From the NCBI GenBank assembly GCA_026709625.1, contig JAPOSR010000070.1, positions 1-40,565 on the forward strand: 40,565 bases of DNA. Direction: 5' to 3'. The notes under the pieces were generated by a model. That model did no database searches. It had not been told where the DNA came from and saw only the letters and a list, made by a program, of their open reading frames with translations. Positions 37,189-40,565 of this stretch are shown here, piece after piece. Source of the DNA: Chloroflexota bacterium. Lineage in GTDB: Bacteria > Chloroflexota > Anaerolineae > Aggregatilineales > Phototrophicaceae. The translations under genes were made by a program, and so were the position numbers. How positions within the stretch are numbered: position 1 is the first letter of the stretch; every line of letters starts with the position of its first letter.

Positions 37189-40100
37189 ATGAACAACGAT
37201 TTTCTGTTTCGTGGCGGCATTGACGATCTGGACCCGGCAGTCGCGGAGCTGATCCGCCACGAGACCGAACGCCAGCAAGAGAAACTGATCCTCATCCCAT
37301 CGGAAAGCACTGTGCCCTATGCCGTGCGCCATGCCTTGAGCTCGGCTTTTCACAATATCTACGCCGAGGGCTACCCGCTGGAAAGCACGCGCGCCATGTC
37401 GCAGTCCGACATTCTGGATTATCCGCAGCGCCTGCCCGAGTTCCGCCGCAAAGCCGACCTGCGCTATTATAAAGGCACAGAATACGCCAATATGGTCGAA
37501 TCGCTGGCGCGCCGCCGCGCCGCCGAATTGTTCGCTGCCAATGGCTGCAGCGCCGACCAGCTTTTTGTCAATGTGCAGCCGCTTTCTGGCGCTCCGGCCA
37601 ACAGCGCCGCATATACCGCCCTGCTCGACGTCGGCGACACGGTCATGGGCATGGACCTGATCATGGGCGGGCACCTGACGCATGGCAGCCCCGCCAACCG
37701 CAGCGGCAAATTTTACAATATCGTGTCGTATGGCATCGACCCGACCAGCGAGCGCATCGACTATGACAACATGCGCGAACTGGCTCTGCAGCACAAGCCG
37801 CGCCTCATCATCGGCGGATTTTCTTCATATCCGTTTGCCGCGGATTGGCAGGCTTATCGCGAGATTGCCGACTCAGTTGGCGCGTATCTGCTGGCTGATG
37901 TCGCCCATGTCGCTGGGCTGATTGCCGCGGGCGCCTATCCCAGTCCCGTGGGCATCGCCGATGTTGTCAGCTTCACCACGCACAAAACTCTGAATGGGCC
38001 GCGCGGCGCTGTGCTCATCACGCATCGCAAAGACCTGGCGCGCAAGCTCGACCGCGCTGTCTTCCCCGGCGAACAAGGCGGGCCGCATATCAACAGCATC
38101 GCCGCTCTGGCTGTGTCGCTGCGCCTGGCGACCAGCGACCAGTTCAAACAGCTGCAGCGTCAAACTGTAGCTCATGCGGCGCGGCTGGCGGACAAGCTGC
38201 GCGCGCGCGGCTGGCGCATTCCATACGGCGGCACGGACACGCACCTGCTGCTGGTGGATTGCAAGACGCGGGTTGGCGCCGACGGGACTGCGCTGAGTGG
38301 CGATATGGCGGCGCGCATCCTTGATCTGGCCGGCATCGTGGTCAATCGCCAGACCATCCCTGGCGACACCTCCGCTTTTCGACCAAGCGGCATTCGCCTG
38401 GGCACGACCTGGATCACCCAGCGCGGCATAGACGAGTCCGGCATCGATCAACTGGGCGACATCATTGCCGACCTGCTGGATGCTTGCGAACCGTACCGCC
38501 TGATGGGGCGCATCCGCCCGCTGGCGCGCGCCAAGGTCGACTTCGCCGCCCTCCTCAAGGCGACGCGCCGTTGCCGCGAATTATCAGCAAGCCTGGGCAT
38601 CGATACCGATCACGAACTGGGCAGGACCGCCTCGTCCCAGCCTGATGAACAGCCCGAAGCGGCTCGACCGGATAGGGGCGTCCTGCAGATTCTGGGCGCG
38701 CGCGCCGCCGACTTCTTGCATGGCGCATTGACCAGCGATGTCGATGCGCTGAACGATGGCGGGGCGCAAGCCACCAGCCTGCTCGAGCCCGATGGCGCGC
38801 TGATGGCGGCGGGAACATTGCAGCGCGTATCACAGGGCGAGTTTCGCTTGCAGCTGCGCGGAAATATCACGCGGGCAAGCGCATGGCTGGCCGCCCTCAG
38901 CGATGGCTATGTGCGCTTTGATCCTGATGATGTCAGCGCGACCTTGCCGGGTCCGGTGTCGGTATCTCGCCTCGCCCTCAATTCGCTTGCTGAAGCCGCT
39001 GATGTCGCCGCAGCGCCGCGCATCGCCAGCAAAATCGCTTTCATCGGAATCAACCGCATGTCCGCCGACCGACCGGGTGGCTCGCCTGCGCCGCGGCCGG
39101 CTTTTGAGCCCAACCTCGCCAGCGTCGATATGCTCTTGCAGACACCGCTGCACGGCGCGCACCGCGAACTCGGCGCGAAACTTGCGCCCTTCGCTGGCTA
39201 TGAGATGCCCCTGTGGTATCAGTCCGTCAGCGCCGAGCATGCCGCTGTGCGTGAATCGGCCGGCGTCTTTGATGTCGCGCACATGGGCGTGCTCGAAGTC
39301 AGCGGACGCGGCGCGGCGCGTTTCTTGCACGCCCTCACCACCAACGATGTGCTCAGCCTGCGCGTCGGCAGGTCGCAGTATTCCTTCTTGCTGGATGTCG
39401 ATGGCGGCGTGCTGGATGACCTGCTGATCTATCGGCTGGCCGATGAGCGCTTCCTGACGGTCGTGAATGCCAGCAATAATGACAAGATTTGGGCTTGGCT
39501 GACCGCCGCGCATGAATGCGCCGTCATGCTCGACCGCGCTCATCCCGAGCGATGCATCGAGGGCCGAGCGCGGGTGCAACTGCGCGATCTGCGGGCGGAA
39601 TCGTCCGGCAGCGACCGGCGTGTCGACATCGCCTTGCAGGGACCGCGCAGCCGTCACATTCTGCAAAGCCTGCTGGAACAGGCGGGCACGCCAATGACAG
39701 TGACTCTGCCTTGGTCGGCTGTGATGACAACCGCGCGCGGCTGGATCATTTCTCGCACCGGCTATACAGGCGAGCGCGTGGCTTATGAATTGTTTGTTCC
39801 GCCAGACGAAGCGGCGGATATCTTCCAGCAACTGGTGGGTCTCGGCGCAGCGCCCTGTGGCTTGGCGGCGCGCGACAGCTTGCGCATCGAAGCCGGCTTG
39901 CCGCTGTATGGACATGAGCTGGCTGGCGACATGCAGCTCAACCCGGCTGATGCTGGCTTCGGCAGCTATGTCAAGCTGCACAAGCCCTTTTTCGTTGGCA
40001 AAGGCGCTTTCATCGAGCGTGAACGCGCGCGCAAACACCAGGTCAGCCGTTTTGTGCTGGACGCTCGCGGCGGGCGGCCCGCCCAGCCAGGCGACCCAGT

Positions 40101-40338
40101 CGTGAACACGCGTGGACGTGTCGTTGGCACCGTAACAAGCTGCGCTGGCGACGCGCAAGGCAACCAGGTCGGGCTTGCTTTGATGGACCGTGGCAGTCGC
40201 AAGGTCGGCACGCGCCTGGAAGTGTACGCTGGCTCCGCGCGGGCGCGTGGCATCGACGCCAGCAAAACCACGATCGGCACGCGCCTGCCCGTGCCCCAGC
40301 CGCTGCGCATCGTTTCGCGCTTCCCCAAGCGCGGCTGA
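37189..40338 (+). CDS. Fused serine hydroxymethyltransferase - GcvT-like module - aminomethyltransferase (GlyA-GcvT)
   Basis: One uninterrupted 1049-residue frame. Residues 1 to about 470 are SHMT: catalytic E60 in YAEGYP, QPLSGAPANSAAY, GGHLTHGSP, DVAHVAGLIAAG, the PLP lysine K266 in FTTHKTLNGPRG and RPSGIRLGT. An insert of about 26 residues (64-91) stands between EGYP and RYYKGTEY. Residues about 495-595 look like a decayed GcvT/YgfZ N-terminal half. Residues about 645-1040 are a full GcvT: FDVAHMGVLEVSG, DGGVLDDLLIYRL (Asp pair 743-744), SRTGYTGE and GLAARDSLRIEAGLPLYGHEL. The ATG at 37189 has AGGAG at 37172-37176; the frame is open upstream to 37072. The product would link T-protein output, methylene-THF, to serine synthesis in one polypeptide. 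Last gene of the riboswitch operon. Confidence 0.9.
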   Translation: MNNDFLFRGGIDDLDPAVAELIRHETERQQEKLILIPSESTVPYAVRHALSSAFHNIYAEGYPLESTRAMSQSDILDYPQRLPEFRRKADLRYYKGTEYANMVESLARRRAAELFAANGCSADQLFVNVQPLSGAPANSAAYTALLDVGDTVMGMDLIMGGHLTHGSPANRSGKFYNIVSYGIDPTSERIDYDNMRELALQHKPRLIIGGFSSYPFAADWQAYREIADSVGAYLLADVAHVAGLIAAGAYPSPVGIADVVSFTTHKTLNGPRGAVLITHRKDLARKLDRAVFPGEQGGPHINSIAALAVSLRLATSDQFKQLQRQTVAHAARLADKLRARGWRIPYGGTDTHLLLVDCKTRVGADGTALSGDMAARILDLAGIVVNRQTIPGDTSAFRPSGIRLGTTWITQRGIDESGIDQLGDIIADLLDACEPYRLMGRIRPLARAKVDFAALLKATRRCRELSASLGIDTDHELGRTASSQPDEQPEAARPDRGVLQILGARAADFLHGALTSDVDALNDGGAQATSLLEPDGALMAAGTLQRVSQGEFRLQLRGNITRASAWLAALSDGYVRFDPDDVSATLPGPVSVSRLALNSLAEAADVAAAPRIASKIAFIGINRMSADRPGGSPAPRPAFEPNLASVDMLLQTPLHGAHRELGAKLAPFAGYEMPLWYQSVSAEHAAVRESAGVFDVAHMGVLEVSGRGAARFLHALTTNDVLSLRVGRSQYSFLLDVDGGVLDDLLIYRLADERFLTVVNASNNDKIWAWLTAAHECAVMLDRAHPERCIEGRARVQLRDLRAESSGSDRRVDIALQGPRSRHILQSLLEQAGTPMTVTLPWSAVMTTARGWIISRTGYTGERVAYELFVPPDEAADIFQQLVGLGAAPCGLAARDSLRIEAGLPLYGHELAGDMQLNPADAGFGSYVKLHKPFFVGKGAFIERERARKHQVSRFVLDARGGRPAQPGDPVVNTRGRVVGTVTSCAGDAQGNQVGLALMDRGSRKVGTRLEVYAGSARARGIDASKTTIGTRLPVPQPLRIVSRFPKRG

Positions 40339-40367
40339 CACAGATGCGGCGCTATTGCTCTCAATCC

Positions 40368-40400
40368 AAATCCCTCTTCCCCAAAAATGAAGAGGAATTT
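40368..40400 (+). terminator. Hairpin after the glycine operon, probable terminator
   Basis: AAATCCCTCTTC (40368-40379) pairs with GAAGAGGAATTT (40389-40400), 11 of 12 positions, around a 9-base loop. It is followed by a short TTTT-like end. It lies 30 bases beyond the glyA-gcvT stop. The flanking A/T runs suggest it could work in both directions. Confidence 0.55.
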
Positions 40401-40419
40401 TAACTTCGCGCATTCCGGG

Positions 40420-40461
40420 AACAAATGAGCTTGCCCGCTTTTTTTGACAAACTCATTTGTT
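40420..40461. promoter_or_regulatory. Inverted-repeat operator candidate around the -35
   Basis: AACAAATGAGCTTG (40420-40433) and CAAACTCATTTGTT (40448-40461) are reverse complements at 13 of 14 positions, separated by 14 bases. Each arm is itself a rough palindrome of the form CAAA-N4-TTTG. The right arm covers the spacer of the promoter at 40444-40471, so a bound protein would block it. No regulator can be assigned. Confidence 0.5.
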
Positions 40462-40471
40462 CGCCTATACT
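40444..40471 (+). promoter_or_regulatory. Promoter for the gene starting at 40505
   Basis: Consensus TTGACA (40444-40449), a 16-base spacer and TATACT (40466-40471), then GTGAGGTG as a ribosome site and ATG at 40505. This is the best -35 match in the window. Confidence 0.7.
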
Positions 40472-40504
40472 CTTCGTCAGACCAGCAAATAAGTGAGGTG
40501 TATT

Positions 40505-40565
<61 letters not shown>

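Noticed and set aside
38830..40413. Minus-strand open frame across the GcvT half of the fusion
   Set aside because: Antisense shadow; low-information sequence, and it would start in the terminator hairpin.

Overview
The window is 40.6 kb of GC-rich, gene-dense bacterial chromosome. It has very short intergenic gaps, many ATGA or near-zero junctions, and recognisable sigma70-type promoters with a recurrent TATACT -10. Three features suggest a Chloroflexota (Anaerolineae-like) member: the split glycine decarboxylase (GcvPA/GcvPB), a Thr/Pro-rich spacer in a membrane-anchored foldase, and an S-adenosylhomocysteinase of the archaeal/thermophile type. That placement is an inference from gene style, not a phylogenetic result. 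The last 48 bases are a pure G run that looks like a sequencing or assembly artefact at a contig end.

Layout. 1-3.1 kb: the 3' end of an amidase gene, then on the minus strand a likely operon gcdH (glutaryl-CoA dehydrogenase), a small heavy-metal-associated domain protein and queG (last step of queuosine synthesis). 3.3-10.4 kb (plus): uvrA, a methylthioadenosine phosphorylase gene, and a 1064-residue Asp-box/BNR propeller protein. 10.6-25.4 kb (minus): a 14-gene co-directional run read from right to left. It holds a DsbA-like thiol oxidoreductase, mtnA, a PfkB kinase (probable adenosine kinase), ahcY, rmd and gmd (GDP-rhamnose synthesis), tatD, two glycosyltransferases, a YfhO-like membrane protein, an O-antigen ligase/polymerase, rpsF, rpsR and a parvulin-type foldase. 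The ribosomal genes have their own promoter inside the 3' end of the ligase gene.

25.4-33.4 kb: a pyrimidine-nucleoside phosphorylase gene (plus), then on the minus strand a DUF3048 protein, mltG and a short periplasmic-binding-like lipoprotein. Then come tgt (minus) and alr (plus), diverging from mirrored extended -10 boxes, and a SCO1-like gene (minus) convergent with alr. 33.6-40.3 kb (plus): a complete glycine-cleavage operon with its own promoter, a single-aptamer glycine riboswitch and an intrinsic terminator, followed by gcvH, gcvPA, gcvPB and one 1049-residue protein that joins serine hydroxymethyltransferase to aminomethyltransferase (GlyA-GcvT).

How the genes work together. MTA phosphorylase, MtnA, AhcY and the PfkB kinase together recycle the by-products of S-adenosylmethionine. 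QueG and Tgt belong to the queuosine pathway. Rmd/Gmd, the glycosyltransferases, YfhO and the ligase make and assemble a rhamnose-containing surface glycan. The riboswitch operon couples glycine breakdown to serine formation through methylene-tetrahydrofolate.

The most unusual signals are the GlyA-GcvT fusion with a third, degenerate GcvT-like module between its two enzymes, a Tgt that has lost all three zinc-binding cysteines, and a MITE-like palindromic repeat present twice, one copy with terminal inverted repeats and a candidate target-site duplication.
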